From Bernardetia sp. (lineage in GTDB: Bacteria; Bacteroidota; Bacteroidia; Cytophagales; Bernardetiaceae), in NCBI RefSeq assembly GCF_020630935.1, contig NZ_JAHDIG010000047.1, positions 1-39,226 of the forward strand: a stretch of 39,226 nucleotides of DNA, read 5' to 3'. Position 1 is the stretch's first letter, and every line of letters begins with the position of its first letter. Below are positions 8,132-16,428 of this stretch, one piece after another. The notes beneath the pieces are model-generated. The model saw nothing but the letters and a program-made list of their open reading frames with translations. It was not told the DNA's origin and searched no databases. A program made the translations under genes and the position numbers.

Positions 8132-8995
8132 ATGAAAAAATTACGCACTACTATATTCAAAGATTTTATTTCCATTTTATATCAAAAACCATCTTTACAA
8201 ACTTTTGTCATTTTGGCAGTTTGTATTAGCGTTCTCATTTTTTCAACTTCTGCTTTTATGACCTATCAAAATGGAAACAGAGTAGCCATGCTACCTAATG
8301 TTGAATTTAAGAAAGGAGAAGAAATATCCTATCTAGTACATTATGGTTTTATTAATGCTGGTGAGGCAATTGTAAAAGTAGATGATAATTTCCATAATGT
8401 AAATGGAAATAGTTGTTATAGAGTCGATGTAGAAGGCAAAACGGTAGGTGTATTTGCTTGGACAACCGATGTAGATGACAAATGGAGTTCATACATCGAT
8501 AGAGAGAAACATATTCCAAGAAAGTTTTACAGGAAAATAAAAGAAAACAAATACAGAAAAGAAGAAACTGTAATGTTTGACCATGCTGGCAAACAAGCCA
8601 ATGTAAAATATAAGAAAAGAGATGACAAAAAATGGACAAAGAAAGAATATCCTATTCCTACAAATGTACAGGATATGATTAGTGGATATTATTTTTTACG
8701 TAGAGTAGATTATGAAAAACTCAATAAGAATGAAATTATCCGAATGGATGCTTTCTTTGAGGATTCTGTGTATGATTTTAAAGTGCGTTATATTGGAAAA
8801 GATGTTGTCAAAACAAAATTAGGTAAAAAAGAAGCCTTCGTCATGACTCCAATTATGCCAGAAAACAGTCTTTTTAGTGGAAAAGAATCTATTAAAATTT
8901 GGATGTCGGCAGATGAAGACCGTATTCCTCTCAAAATTAGAGCAAATATGTTTATTGGTGGTGTTGAGGTAGATATAACTGAATATAAAAAATAA
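8132..8995 (+). CDS. DUF3108 family envelope protein
   Basis: 287 residues with one membrane-spanning or signal segment (about 24-45, core FVILAVCISVLIF) and then a periplasmic beta-rich domain. The start of the domain, KGEEISYLVHYGFINAGEA, and the repeated pattern of conserved aromatic/charged strands (VFAWTTDVDDKWSSYID) fit the DUF3108 family, whose members are exported proteins of unknown role, probably lipocalin/LolA-like barrels. It follows the 7298-7993 lipoprotein gene, and both encode envelope proteins. A hairpin followed by T residues lies 69 bases after the stop. Confidence 0.8.
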   Translation: MKKLRTTIFKDFISILYQKPSLQTFVILAVCISVLIFSTSAFMTYQNGNRVAMLPNVEFKKGEEISYLVHYGFINAGEAIVKVDDNFHNVNGNSCYRVDVEGKTVGVFAWTTDVDDKWSSYIDREKHIPRKFYRKIKENKYRKEETVMFDHAGKQANVKYKKRDDKKWTKKEYPIPTNVQDMISGYYFLRRVDYEKLNKNEIIRMDAFFEDSVYDFKVRYIGKDVVKTKLGKKEAFVMTPIMPENSLFSGKESIKIWMSADEDRIPLKIRANMFIGGVEVDITEYKK

Positions 8996-9064
8996 ATGTA
9001 GCACATTTTTTAGAGTGTGAGTATTTACTTAGTTCCAAAGGCTTGCCTTTGACTATCTGCAAGA

Positions 9065-9094
9065 AAGGAAAAGTTACGGCTTTTCCTTTTTTTA
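9065..9094 (+). terminator. Rho-independent terminator of the DUF3108 gene
   Basis: Perfect 9-bp stem AAGGAAAAG / CTTTTCCTT with loop TTACGG, followed directly by a run of T. It is placed between convergent genes and serves the plus-strand transcript. Confidence 0.8.
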
Positions 9095-9104
9095 TGCTCT
9101 AGTT

Positions 9105-9902
9105 TTACAAATGAAATTCTCTAAGCAAACGAGCATGTGGAGAGGTAGAAAGTATCCATTTGATAGATTTTCCTTTGTCAAAGCTATTTTTTCTGATAAA
9201 TTTTTGAATGTGTCTTAATTTTACAAAAGCATCATTTTCACTTGCCACAATCATAATTTTCCTTTCATTTTTCTTTGAAATTGCTTCCCAGTCGTTCCCA
9301 TCAATCTCAAACGGACGATAAGCAAGCCAAGCACTTGCTAGGGAACTAATGCCGTGATAGATTTGATAACGAATGAGTTTTTGTGCTGATTTTGGAAAAA
9401 TAAAAGAGGAAACAAAGATGATGAGTTCTTTAAATTTTCTTGAACTCACTACTTTTTGTAATAAAAATTTACCAAACAGATTTTGTGTTCCAAACCTGTA
9501 CCAATTACTAACAGCAAGTGTTTCAGGGGCAATCAAAATGATTTTATCAAAAATCACTGAATCAGAAAAATGCTTTACAAACTGCAAAGTAGGGCGAACA
9601 CCCAATGAAAAGCCAATGATATTGATAGAAATTTTTTTGCTCTCAAGATTTTTATTTTTTAAAAAATCTTTCATCAAGCGTAACCATTGTGCAAGGTCGA
9701 TTTCTCTTTTTCTTGAAAACTGACTTTGGTTTTTTTCGTGATAAAATAATCCAAAGCTATAAATTTTTAAATTATTTTGATTTGCAAAGTTTTTATAGGC
9801 TTCTGTATTTTGCCCAATGCCATGAAAGGCAAGCCAAATTTGAGAAGGTGAGGAGGTTTGATTCTCAAAAACTTGATATTCTAGTTGGTAGTCTGTCTCC
9901 AA
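9105..9902 (-). CDS. Alpha/beta hydrolase
   Basis: 265 residues, predicted cytosolic, serine hydrolase fold. The nucleophile elbow is GFSLG with S99, the oxyanion-hole HGIG lies at 27-30, the probable acid is D224 in SENDAFV and the catalytic histidine H256 in SPHARLL. The substrate cannot be deduced; the proximity of the histidine to the C-terminus (265) means the fold ends without an extra helix. It is a single gene, convergent with the DUF3108 gene and divergent from the aspartic protease gene. Confidence 0.85.
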   Translation of the reverse strand: METDYQLEYQVFENQTSSPSQIWLAFHGIGQNTEAYKNFANQNNLKIYSFGLFYHEKNQSQFSRKREIDLAQWLRLMKDFLKNKNLESKKISINIIGFSLGVRPTLQFVKHFSDSVIFDKIILIAPETLAVSNWYRFGTQNLFGKFLLQKVVSSRKFKELIIFVSSFIFPKSAQKLIRYQIYHGISSLASAWLAYRPFEIDGNDWEAISKKNERKIMIVASENDAFVKLRHIQKFIRKNSFDKGKSIKWILSTSPHARLLREFHL

Positions 9903-10033
9903 TTTATAAATGAGCTACTTCTTAAATTTAACGTGAAAAAAATATTTGAATTTTTGTTTTCTCTATAACAAAGTAGTATTTTAATTCTATAGAACCAACA
10001 CACAATTCATTTTAACTCTACTACTTACTTTCG

Positions 10034-11368
10034 ATGAAAAAAAAAATACACACAAATGATTCTCAAACTAATTCTTCAAAAAAAATAAGTTCTTTGAGCT
10101 TATTGTATAGCTTACTTTTAGTTGTATTGGTTGTTTCCACAACTTTTTTTACTTCTTGTAGCTCATCAAAAAATATAAAAAGAGAAAGGTACAACGGTTT
10201 TAGTTTTGAGAGACCCAACAAAAAATTATTAACACTCAAGTTTAAATTAATTAATAATTTGATTGTCATTCCTGTTAGGATAAATGATTCTGATACGCTT
10301 CATTTTATTTTAGACAGTGGCGTTGAAAATATGCTCATTACAGAGCTTAGTTTGGGAGACAAATTACAAGTAAGTTATCTTAAAGAAATAGAACTCTCTG
10401 GTTTGGGTTCTGGCGAAAAACTAATGGCGTATGCTTCTCCAGACAATAATTTTAATATTTCAGGAATTATAGGACATCATCAAGATTTACTCATTTTGAA
10501 GGAAGATATTTTTCACTTATCATCTCGCTTTGGAATGCGTATTCACGGAATTATGGGCTATGGTATTTTTGCGGATTTTATAGTCAAAGTAAACTATGAA
10601 AGTGCAACCATTACATTTTACAACAAGAGAAAATATAAATACAAACCTCATAAAAAAGACATTCGTATTCCCATAGAAATAATTAATGCTAAACCTTATA
10701 TTTGGGCTAAAGTGGAGCAAGATAGTGCAGAAGTTCCTGTTAAATTATTGATAGATACAGGAGGAGGACACGCTATATGGTTAGATGTCTCTTCTAGTGA
10801 GAAACTACAAATTCCACAGAAAAAGAAACAGGCATATCTTGGAAAAGGAATGAGGGGAGATATTACAGGATATTTGGGACGTTCTTCAAAACTAATCTTG
10901 AAAGACATTGAGTTGAAAAAAGTAACAACTGCTTTTCCAGATTCTACCTCTATTGCTACAGTAAGAGGACAAGGGCAGCGTAATGGAAGTCTAGGTTCTG
11001 AGATATTGAGACGTTTTCATGTGATTATGAACTACTCAAATAATACTATGATTCTACGACCTAATCGCAATTTTAAGGCTGAATTTAATTACAATATGGC
11101 AGGAATAGAACTTTCTACTCCCGTACCTGGGTCTGCTATTTATTTAGTTTCTAATATAGAGAAAGACTCTCCAGTTGCCAATTTAGATATTAAGAAAAAC
11201 GACCAAATTGTGAGTATTAATGGAACAAATATTAATAAGTTTACGATTCATCAAATTTATGAACTCTTTAGAAGTAAAGAAGGAAGAAAAATAGAACTAC
11301 GACTAAGGCGAAATGGTGATGTTTTTGATGAGCGCACTATTAAATTTAGATTAGAAAACCCTATTTAA
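10034..11368 (+). CDS. Lipoprotein with two retropepsin-like domains and a PDZ domain
   Basis: 444 residues. After a basic start and a hydrophobic segment (21-38) comes lipobox TSC with the cysteine at 42, so the protein is probably an envelope lipoprotein. Two aspartic-protease active-site motifs are visible, each after a hydrophobic strand: FILDSG (D94-S95-G96) and LLIDTGG (D241-T242-G243). This gives a pepsin-like pair within one chain, as in the clan AA aspartyl-protease-like family of Bacteroidota. A PDZ domain follows at about 360-440 (SNIEKDSPVANLDIKKNDQI). Proteolysis is inferred from the motifs, and the substrate is unknown. It is divergent from the hydrolase at 9105-9902. Confidence 0.85.
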   Translation: MKKKIHTNDSQTNSSKKISSLSLLYSLLLVVLVVSTTFFTSCSSSKNIKRERYNGFSFERPNKKLLTLKFKLINNLIVIPVRINDSDTLHFILDSGVENMLITELSLGDKLQVSYLKEIELSGLGSGEKLMAYASPDNNFNISGIIGHHQDLLILKEDIFHLSSRFGMRIHGIMGYGIFADFIVKVNYESATITFYNKRKYKYKPHKKDIRIPIEIINAKPYIWAKVEQDSAEVPVKLLIDTGGGHAIWLDVSSSEKLQIPQKKKQAYLGKGMRGDITGYLGRSSKLILKDIELKKVTTAFPDSTSIATVRGQGQRNGSLGSEILRRFHVIMNYSNNTMILRPNRNFKAEFNYNMAGIELSTPVPGSAIYLVSNIEKDSPVANLDIKKNDQIVSINGTNINKFTIHQIYELFRSKEGRKIELRLRRNGDVFDERTIKFRLENPI

Positions 11369-11384
11369 AGAACAAAAAAATATT

Positions 11385-11392
11385 TACCTTTG
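11385..11392 (+). promoter_or_regulatory. Possible -7 element upstream of the 11470 gene
   Basis: TACCTTTG matches TAnnTTTG about 78 bases before the preferred start at 11470. No TTG at the -33 distance was found. Confidence 0.35.
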
Positions 11393-11469
11393 TAACCTAC
11401 ACAAAAATCTACATTCGTATTTTGTGTAGATTACAAACACGAAAAATTACCTATTCAATATATTTTCTT

Positions 11470-12000
11470 ATGGATTACGGCTCTTTAATCAAAGACCTTC
11501 TTATTATTACCTTGCCAGCAGGTGCAGTTTTGTACGGCATGTTTTTGGTAGTTAAATCATTTATCGGACGTGAAGTAAACCAGTCTTTATTACAACTCAA
11601 ATCTAAAAATAGTGAAATTGCACTGCCTATTCGTTTACAGGCGTATGAGCGTATGGCTATTTTTTTAGAAAGAAACTCTGTCAATAATTTACTTCCTCGC
11701 CTAACCGAAGGAGGACAGTCGGCAGCAGAGTTACATCAACTTCTTTTGTTTACGATTCGTGAAGAACTCAACCACAATGTAGCACAGCAAATTTATATGA
11801 GCCAACCAGCGTGGGAATATATCAAAAGTGCAGTAGAAGATTTTATATCCATTATCAATCAAGCCTACCGAGAACTTCCAGAAGGTGCATCAGGATTTGA
11901 ACTTTCTAGGCGTATTTTTGAACTTCAATCTGAAAAAGAAATTTCTCAAAATGAGGCTTCTTTACAGTTTATGAAAGAGGAGATTCAGCAATATTTTTAA
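11470..12000 (+). CDS. Conserved membrane-anchored protein of Bacteroidota
   Basis: 176 residues from the preferred ATG at 11470; the frame is open to an earlier ATG at 11422, but that extension is leader-like, lacks family character and would place the membrane segment far from the N-terminus. One transmembrane helix (about 9-29, core IITLPAGAVLYGMFLVV) precedes a cytoplasmic helical domain with the conserved-looking segment PIRLQAYERMAIFLERN. The pattern is common to a Bacteroidota family of unknown role; no catalytic motif is visible. The gene follows the protease gene by 101 bases and may share its transcript. Confidence 0.75.
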   Translation: MDYGSLIKDLLIITLPAGAVLYGMFLVVKSFIGREVNQSLLQLKSKNSEIALPIRLQAYERMAIFLERNSVNNLLPRLTEGGQSAAELHQLLLFTIREELNHNVAQQIYMSQPAWEYIKSAVEDFISIINQAYRELPEGASGFELSRRIFELQSEKEISQNEASLQFMKEEIQQYF

Positions 12001-12199
12001 AAGAATTACGAATTTTTTTGACTAAAAGATTTTGCTTTATAATGAACTATTTTATTCAAACTTTATATATTGGAATATAGCTTGATTTCATCGTTTTGTT
12101 ACTGTAATCAGATTATTAATCATTTACAGTTCAATTCGTAACTCAATAATTTTTAATTGGCTTTGCCGATTATCCCATAATTGACAATTCGTAATTGAC

Positions 12200-13861
12200 A
12201 TGAAAAAGCCTATCATTTTTTCCATAGACGACGACCCACAGGTAGCACGAGCTATTGAAAGAGATTTGCGTAGTGAGTTTCGTAAGGAATATAAAATTAT
12301 CAGTACGACTTCAGCAAATGAAGCCTTAGAAAGCTTAGAAGATTTTAAAAAACAAAATGAAGAGATTGCTCTTTTTCTCGTCGACCAACGTATGCCAGAT
12401 ATGCTTGGGGTAGAATTTTTAGAAAAGGCAAAACCATTTTATCCGAATGCAAAGCGAGTTCTTCTTACAGCTTATTCTGATATTGATGCAGCGATAAAGG
12501 CAATCAATGATGTTCAGTTAGATTATTATTTGCACAAACCGTGGAATCCTCCACAAGACAAGCTCTATCCAGTTTTATACGACTTACTAGAAAGTTGGCA
12601 CAATTCCTACCAACCCGATTTTGAAGGACTAAGAGTCGTAGGTTTTCAGTTCTCACCACAATCTCACGATATAAAAGACTTTTTAGCAAGTAATCTTTTT
12701 CCATATCAATGGTTAGATTTTCAAGAGAATAAAAAGGCAAAAGAACTTTCAGAGCTACATAATTTTAGTGAAAATGATTTACCAGTCGTAGTATTTGAAG
12801 AAGGAGAAATCCTTAAAAAACCTAACAAAACAGAGCTTGCAGAAAAATTGGGACTTTCTACGACAGCTTCACAAGATATTTATGATGTTGCCATCATTGG
12901 AGGAGGACCTGCTGGATTGGCTGCTGCCGTTTATGGTGGTTCGGAAGGGCTAAAAACACTTTTGATAGAAAAACATGCCCCTGGTGGACAAGCAGGAACA
13001 AGTTCACGTATAGAAAATTATTTAGGTTTCCCTACTGGACTTAGTGGTTCAGAGCTTGCCAAACGTGCCACTACACAAGCACAGCGATTTGGTGTGGAGT
13101 TTCTAGTGCCACAGGAAGTTACATCGATTTCTCTAAAAGACGATTACAAAATTTTGACGCTTTCTGATGGAAAAGAAATTGTTACGAAAAGTGTTGTGAT
13201 TACTTCTGGGGTTTCATACAGGACACTACAAAGCAAAGGAATGGACGATTTTACTGGGGCAGGAATTTATTACGGTGCTGCTACTACGGAAGCTCTTTCT
13301 TGTTCTCAAAAAACAGTTTTTATTGTCGGTGGTGGAAATTCGGCAGGACAGGGAGCAATGTATCTTTCTCGTTATGCTAAGAAAGTAAATATTGTTATCC
13401 GAAGAGAAGATTTATCTTCTTCTATGTCGCAATATCTGATAGACCAAATAGATGGAACGGAGAATATTGAAGTTTTACCTTTTACAGAAATCATTGAAGC
13501 AAAAGGTGATACTCATTTAGAACAAGTAGTTTTGCAAAATACACAAGACCAATCTACCAAAGAAGTAGAGGCAGATGCGATGTTTATTTTTATCGGAACG
13601 AAACCTCATACCGAATGGATAGAACTAGATATTATAAAAGATGAAAAGGGTTTTGTAGAGACAGGAAGAAATCTTTTGGGCTATGAGGAGATAAAAAAGG
13701 TTTGGAAACACAAGCGAGAACCGTATTCGTTAGAAACTTCTATCAAAGGAATTTTTGCAGCAGGTGACGTGCGTGCGACAGCAATGAACCGTGTGGCTTC
13801 GGCTGTAGGAGAGGGCGCAATGGCAATCAGTTTTGTACATAAATATTTGGCTGAAAATTAA
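12200..13861 (+). CDS. Fused response regulator / thioredoxin-reductase-like flavoprotein
   Basis: 553 residues in three parts. Residues 1-125 are a CheY-like receiver with the acidic pocket D10-D12, the phospho-acceptor D62 in VDQRMP, T90 and K113. Residues about 145-225 look like a thioredoxin-fold insert but have SPQSH where a CxxC would be expected. Residues about 228-553 are a pyridine-nucleotide flavoprotein: FAD loop GGGPAG (234-239) and NADPH loop GGGNSA (377-382). By alignment with TrxB, the redox CATC just before the NADPH loop is AATT (360-363), so disulfide reductase chemistry of the classical type is not possible at that site. The fused family is known as 'fused response regulator/thioredoxin-disulfide reductase'. 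No histidine kinase gene is adjacent. The actual electron acceptor is unknown. Confidence 0.9.
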   Translation: MKKPIIFSIDDDPQVARAIERDLRSEFRKEYKIISTTSANEALESLEDFKKQNEEIALFLVDQRMPDMLGVEFLEKAKPFYPNAKRVLLTAYSDIDAAIKAINDVQLDYYLHKPWNPPQDKLYPVLYDLLESWHNSYQPDFEGLRVVGFQFSPQSHDIKDFLASNLFPYQWLDFQENKKAKELSELHNFSENDLPVVVFEEGEILKKPNKTELAEKLGLSTTASQDIYDVAIIGGGPAGLAAAVYGGSEGLKTLLIEKHAPGGQAGTSSRIENYLGFPTGLSGSELAKRATTQAQRFGVEFLVPQEVTSISLKDDYKILTLSDGKEIVTKSVVITSGVSYRTLQSKGMDDFTGAGIYYGAATTEALSCSQKTVFIVGGGNSAGQGAMYLSRYAKKVNIVIRREDLSSSMSQYLIDQIDGTENIEVLPFTEIIEAKGDTHLEQVVLQNTQDQSTKEVEADAMFIFIGTKPHTEWIELDIIKDEKGFVETGRNLLGYEEIKKVWKHKREPYSLETSIKGIFAAGDVRATAMNRVASAVGEGAMAISFVHKYLAEN

Positions 13862-13890
13862 AAAACAATCACATTTAATGCGATTGTTTT
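13862..13890. terminator. Bidirectional hairpin terminator
   Basis: Stem AAAACAATC (13862-13870) pairs with GATTGTTTT (13882-13890), with a further inner CAT/ATG pairing across one mismatch. A-rich on one side and T-rich on the other, it sits immediately after the stop of the flavoprotein and before the convergent CBS gene. Confidence 0.75.
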
Positions 13891-13935
13891 ATTGTTTGTA
13901 ATTAAAAATCTCTATTCTAATTCTTTTTCTATATC

Positions 13936-14397
13936 CTACCATGTAGTAGCTTCTATCACTTCGGCAGCTCTTAAAATATCTCTACGACTGACCTGTCCGA
14001 TAACTTTTCCTTGTTTGCTCACTACTGGAAAACGACGAATGGGTGTGTTGAGGAAAGCCTGTGCGATGTCTAAAACATCTTGGTCTTCTGAAACTGTTTT
14101 TACATTTTTGGTCATAAAATCAGAAACTTTTCCTGTGCTGATGGGCTGATTGTGATATGCCGAACCAATAATTACTCTCAAACAGTCTTTTTCAGAAATA
14201 ATGCCTACTAATTCTTGGTTTTCATTCAATACTGGAGCACCCGAAATCTTCTTTTCTAAAAAAATATCAATGACTTCTGTAACAGGCTGTTCTGGACGAA
14301 AAGTAATGAGGTCAGTTGCCATATAGCGAGTTACGGAAGGGTATGTTTTGATGCTAGTTGCGTTGTCGTTAGCTGTATTTTTTGATGTGAAATTCAT
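13936..14397 (-). CDS. CBS-domain pair protein
   Basis: 153 residues consisting almost only of two CBS domains (about 22-80 and 93-150), the paired unit that usually binds adenine nucleotides and acts as an energy-state sensor. Motifs typical of CBS turns are GAPVLNENQELVGIISEKD and RRFPVVSKQGKVIGQVSRRD. No effector domain is fused, so it would act on a partner. It is convergent with the receiver-flavoprotein gene across a shared terminator. Confidence 0.88.
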   Translation of the reverse strand: MNFTSKNTANDNATSIKTYPSVTRYMATDLITFRPEQPVTEVIDIFLEKKISGAPVLNENQELVGIISEKDCLRVIIGSAYHNQPISTGKVSDFMTKNVKTVSEDQDVLDIAQAFLNTPIRRFPVVSKQGKVIGQVSRRDILRAAEVIEATTW

Positions 14398-14756
14398 AAT
14401 TTTTGCTTTTTTAGAGTGAGTGTAGATAACGTATTATGTCGGTAATTTGAATAATTAGTATCATAATTTAACTCAAAAAAGTCATATTTCAAAACTTTAT
14501 TTGGGTTTTTATGCTCTGATTAGTTCTGTATTTTGAAATATAGTGTATTTTTAGAATTATTGCTTGATTAGAAAACATTGCAAAACAGAATGAGCTTCAT
14601 TTTAGTTTAATGAATCTATATCAAGAAAATTAAGATAAAATAAGCCTAATAATATGGATAGGTAGAAACAAATTTGAAGCAAAATTATTATATTTGATAG
14701 TAATACTTTTATAATTTGTTTTTGTCAGAATATACAAAACGGCACTATTAAAAACT
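14398..14756. other. 359-base spacer, CBS gene / hlyD-like gene (divergent)
   Basis: AT-rich divergent promoter region. I found no convincing TTG / TAnnTTTG pair, no hairpin of note and no small gene. Confidence 0.6.
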
Positions 14757-16151
14757 ATGTTAGGAATTTCAAAAAACAGAATACCAGCAGGAGATAGATT
14801 ATTTGAAGATTTTTATGTTTTCGAACTTCTTCAAACACCTCGCTATGGCAAAATAGTGGCATATTGGTCGTTAGGAATTTTTATTGCAGGTATTGCCTTT
14901 CTTTTTCTGCCTTGGCAGCAAAATATTGCAGGCTTTGGGCAGCTTACAGCCTTGCGTCCAGAAGACAGACCTCAAAAAGTTTATCCAGTGATAGGAGGTA
15001 GAATAGAAGCGTGGCATGTGCAAGAAGGACAGTTTGTTCATGCAGGAGATACAATTGCACGTATTTCAGAAATTAAAGATTATTATTTCGACCCCAACTT
15101 GACAGACCGAATGGTTAATCAGATTGATGCACAGGGGCAAGCTATCAATTCCTTAGAAGCTAAAGCAGCTGCACTAGACCAACAAATTGCTGCTGATAGA
15201 GCTGCAATGGAACTAGAAGTCAATCAAGCAAAAAATAAAGTGGAGCAGTTGCGATATAAAATCACAATAGATAGTGCTGACTTGGTAGCTATCGAAACAC
15301 AGTATGAGAATGCTCAAAGGCAATATCAACGTGAGCAGGAACTCTTTGAAAGAGGTCTTACTTCCAAAACGGATTTAGAAAACAAAGAAATCAAGGCAAA
15401 GGAAATGACTGCAAAGCTCAATTCAGCACAAAATAAACTTGCCACTACAAGAAATGAGTATCTCAATACAGTGTTGCAGGTTTCTTCAAAACGTGCAGCT
15501 TATATGAGTAAAATTTCAAAGGCAATTTCAGATAAAAGCTCAACACTAGCGTATGTCAATGAAAATGAACAGAAACTTACCAAACTTGAAAACGAACTTA
15601 CCAATGTAGAAGTACGTCAATCCAACTATATTATTCGTGCGCCACAGTCGGGCTATGTTGTCAAGTCATTACTTACAGGAATTGGAGAAATTGTTAAGGA
15701 AGGACAAGCACTTGTTACCATTATGCCAGAAGACCCACAACTTGCCGTAGAACTTTATGTTTCTGCAAATGATGTTCCTTTGCTTCAGCGTGGTACGCAT
15801 GTTCGTTTACAATTTGACGGTTGGCCTTCTTTGGTTTTCTCTGGCTGGGAATCGGCAACAGTAGGTACATTTGGAGGAAAAATAGCCGTTATTGATTATA
15901 TCAATACAAAAAATAAATATCGTGTTTTAGTAGTTCCAGATACACAGGGAGAAGAAGAATGGCCTGCTGCCTTACGTGTAGGTAGTGGTGTATATGGCTG
16001 GGCAATGCTCAATGAAGTGCCAATTTGGTATGAATTATGGCGACAACTCAATGCCTTTCCTCCTTTGCCTGTTGAGGGAAGTGATTATGAAAATAAAGCA
16101 GAAAAAGATAAAGTAGAACAGTTAGAGTATGACTCTAAGTTGAAGAGGTAA
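14757..16151 (+). CDS. HlyD-family membrane fusion (periplasmic adaptor) protein
   Basis: 464 residues. One N-terminal transmembrane helix (about 35-55, core WSLGIFIAGIAFLFLPW) is followed by the first half of a lipoyl/biotinyl-like barrel (VIGGRIEAWHVQEGQFVHAG), a long coiled coil (about 120-285) and the return half (IIRAPQSGYVVKSLLTGIGE), then a beta-barrel domain. This is the architecture of type I secretion or multidrug efflux adaptors. An ABC exporter and a TolC-type outer-membrane factor would be expected next door, but neither lies within this window: the flanking genes are on the opposite strand and unrelated. Either the partners are encoded elsewhere or the adaptor is orphaned. Confidence 0.87.
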   Translation: MLGISKNRIPAGDRLFEDFYVFELLQTPRYGKIVAYWSLGIFIAGIAFLFLPWQQNIAGFGQLTALRPEDRPQKVYPVIGGRIEAWHVQEGQFVHAGDTIARISEIKDYYFDPNLTDRMVNQIDAQGQAINSLEAKAAALDQQIAADRAAMELEVNQAKNKVEQLRYKITIDSADLVAIETQYENAQRQYQREQELFERGLTSKTDLENKEIKAKEMTAKLNSAQNKLATTRNEYLNTVLQVSSKRAAYMSKISKAISDKSSTLAYVNENEQKLTKLENELTNVEVRQSNYIIRAPQSGYVVKSLLTGIGEIVKEGQALVTIMPEDPQLAVELYVSANDVPLLQRGTHVRLQFDGWPSLVFSGWESATVGTFGGKIAVIDYINTKNKYRVLVVPDTQGEEEWPAALRVGSGVYGWAMLNEVPIWYELWRQLNAFPPLPVEGSDYENKAEKDKVEQLEYDSKLKR

Positions 16152-16171
16152 ACGAATGGATAATTAATAAA

Positions 16172-16311
16172 GTTGTTTTAAGACCTGAAAGCGAGCGAAG
16201 CTAATGTATTTTCTCAACCGTAAACGAGGTTTAGAACCGTCGTTTAGGGAAAGCCTCGTTGACAACTGCATTTTAAGCCTCAACGACGGTTATTTTTTCA
16301 TTCTTAAACAA
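16172..16311 (+). repeat. GTTGTTTAAGACCT dispersed repeat, copy C
   Basis: Head GTTGTTTTAAGACCTGAAAG at 16172-16191 and far end TCTTAAACAA at 16302-16311 form terminal inverted repeats, giving an element of about 140 bp that begins 21 bases after the hlyD-like stop, oriented with that gene. Its core differs from copies A and B and contains several competing stems: 16223-16229 with 16254-16260, 16235-16244 with 16282-16291, and 16256-16262 with 16280-16286. The second stem ends in ATTTTTTC and could terminate transcription. Confidence 0.65.
16235..16298 (+). terminator. Possible terminator of the hlyD-like gene
   Basis: AACCGTCGTT (16235-16244) pairs perfectly with AACGACGGTT (16282-16291), followed by ATTTTTTC. 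The loop of 37 bases is long for a simple terminator, but it contains further pairing. Confidence 0.5.
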
Positions 16312-16356
16312 ATTTAAAGTTAGATACATCTATTCATAAACTACTTCAGCATTAAA

Positions 16357-16395
16357 AAAAATGCTTTCCTAGATTTATTCTAAGAAAGCATTTTT
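16357..16395 (-). terminator. Hairpin terminator of the 16429-17127 gene
   Basis: AAAAATGCTTTC (16357-16368) pairs with GAAAGCATTTTT (16384-16395), extended inward by TAGA/TCTA. It lies 34 bases after the stop of the minus-strand gene, with T residues at the 3' side on either strand. Confidence 0.8.
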
Positions 16396-16428
16396 AGTTT
16401 TTGACCTTATAAAAGTAATAGAATATTA

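Noticed and set aside
8352-9006. Minus-strand frames up to 95 codons over the DUF3108 gene
   Set aside because: They are antisense to a gene with a signal segment and family match, and have no support of their own.
12001-12199. AATTCGTAATT-type short repeats before the flavoprotein gene and at 39050-39075
   Set aside because: They are too short and AT-rich to separate from chance; similar tracts are common in spacers of such genomes, so no element is claimed.
13892-14149. 85-codon plus-strand frame after the flavoprotein
   Set aside because: It is antisense to the CBS-domain gene, whose two domains are clear.
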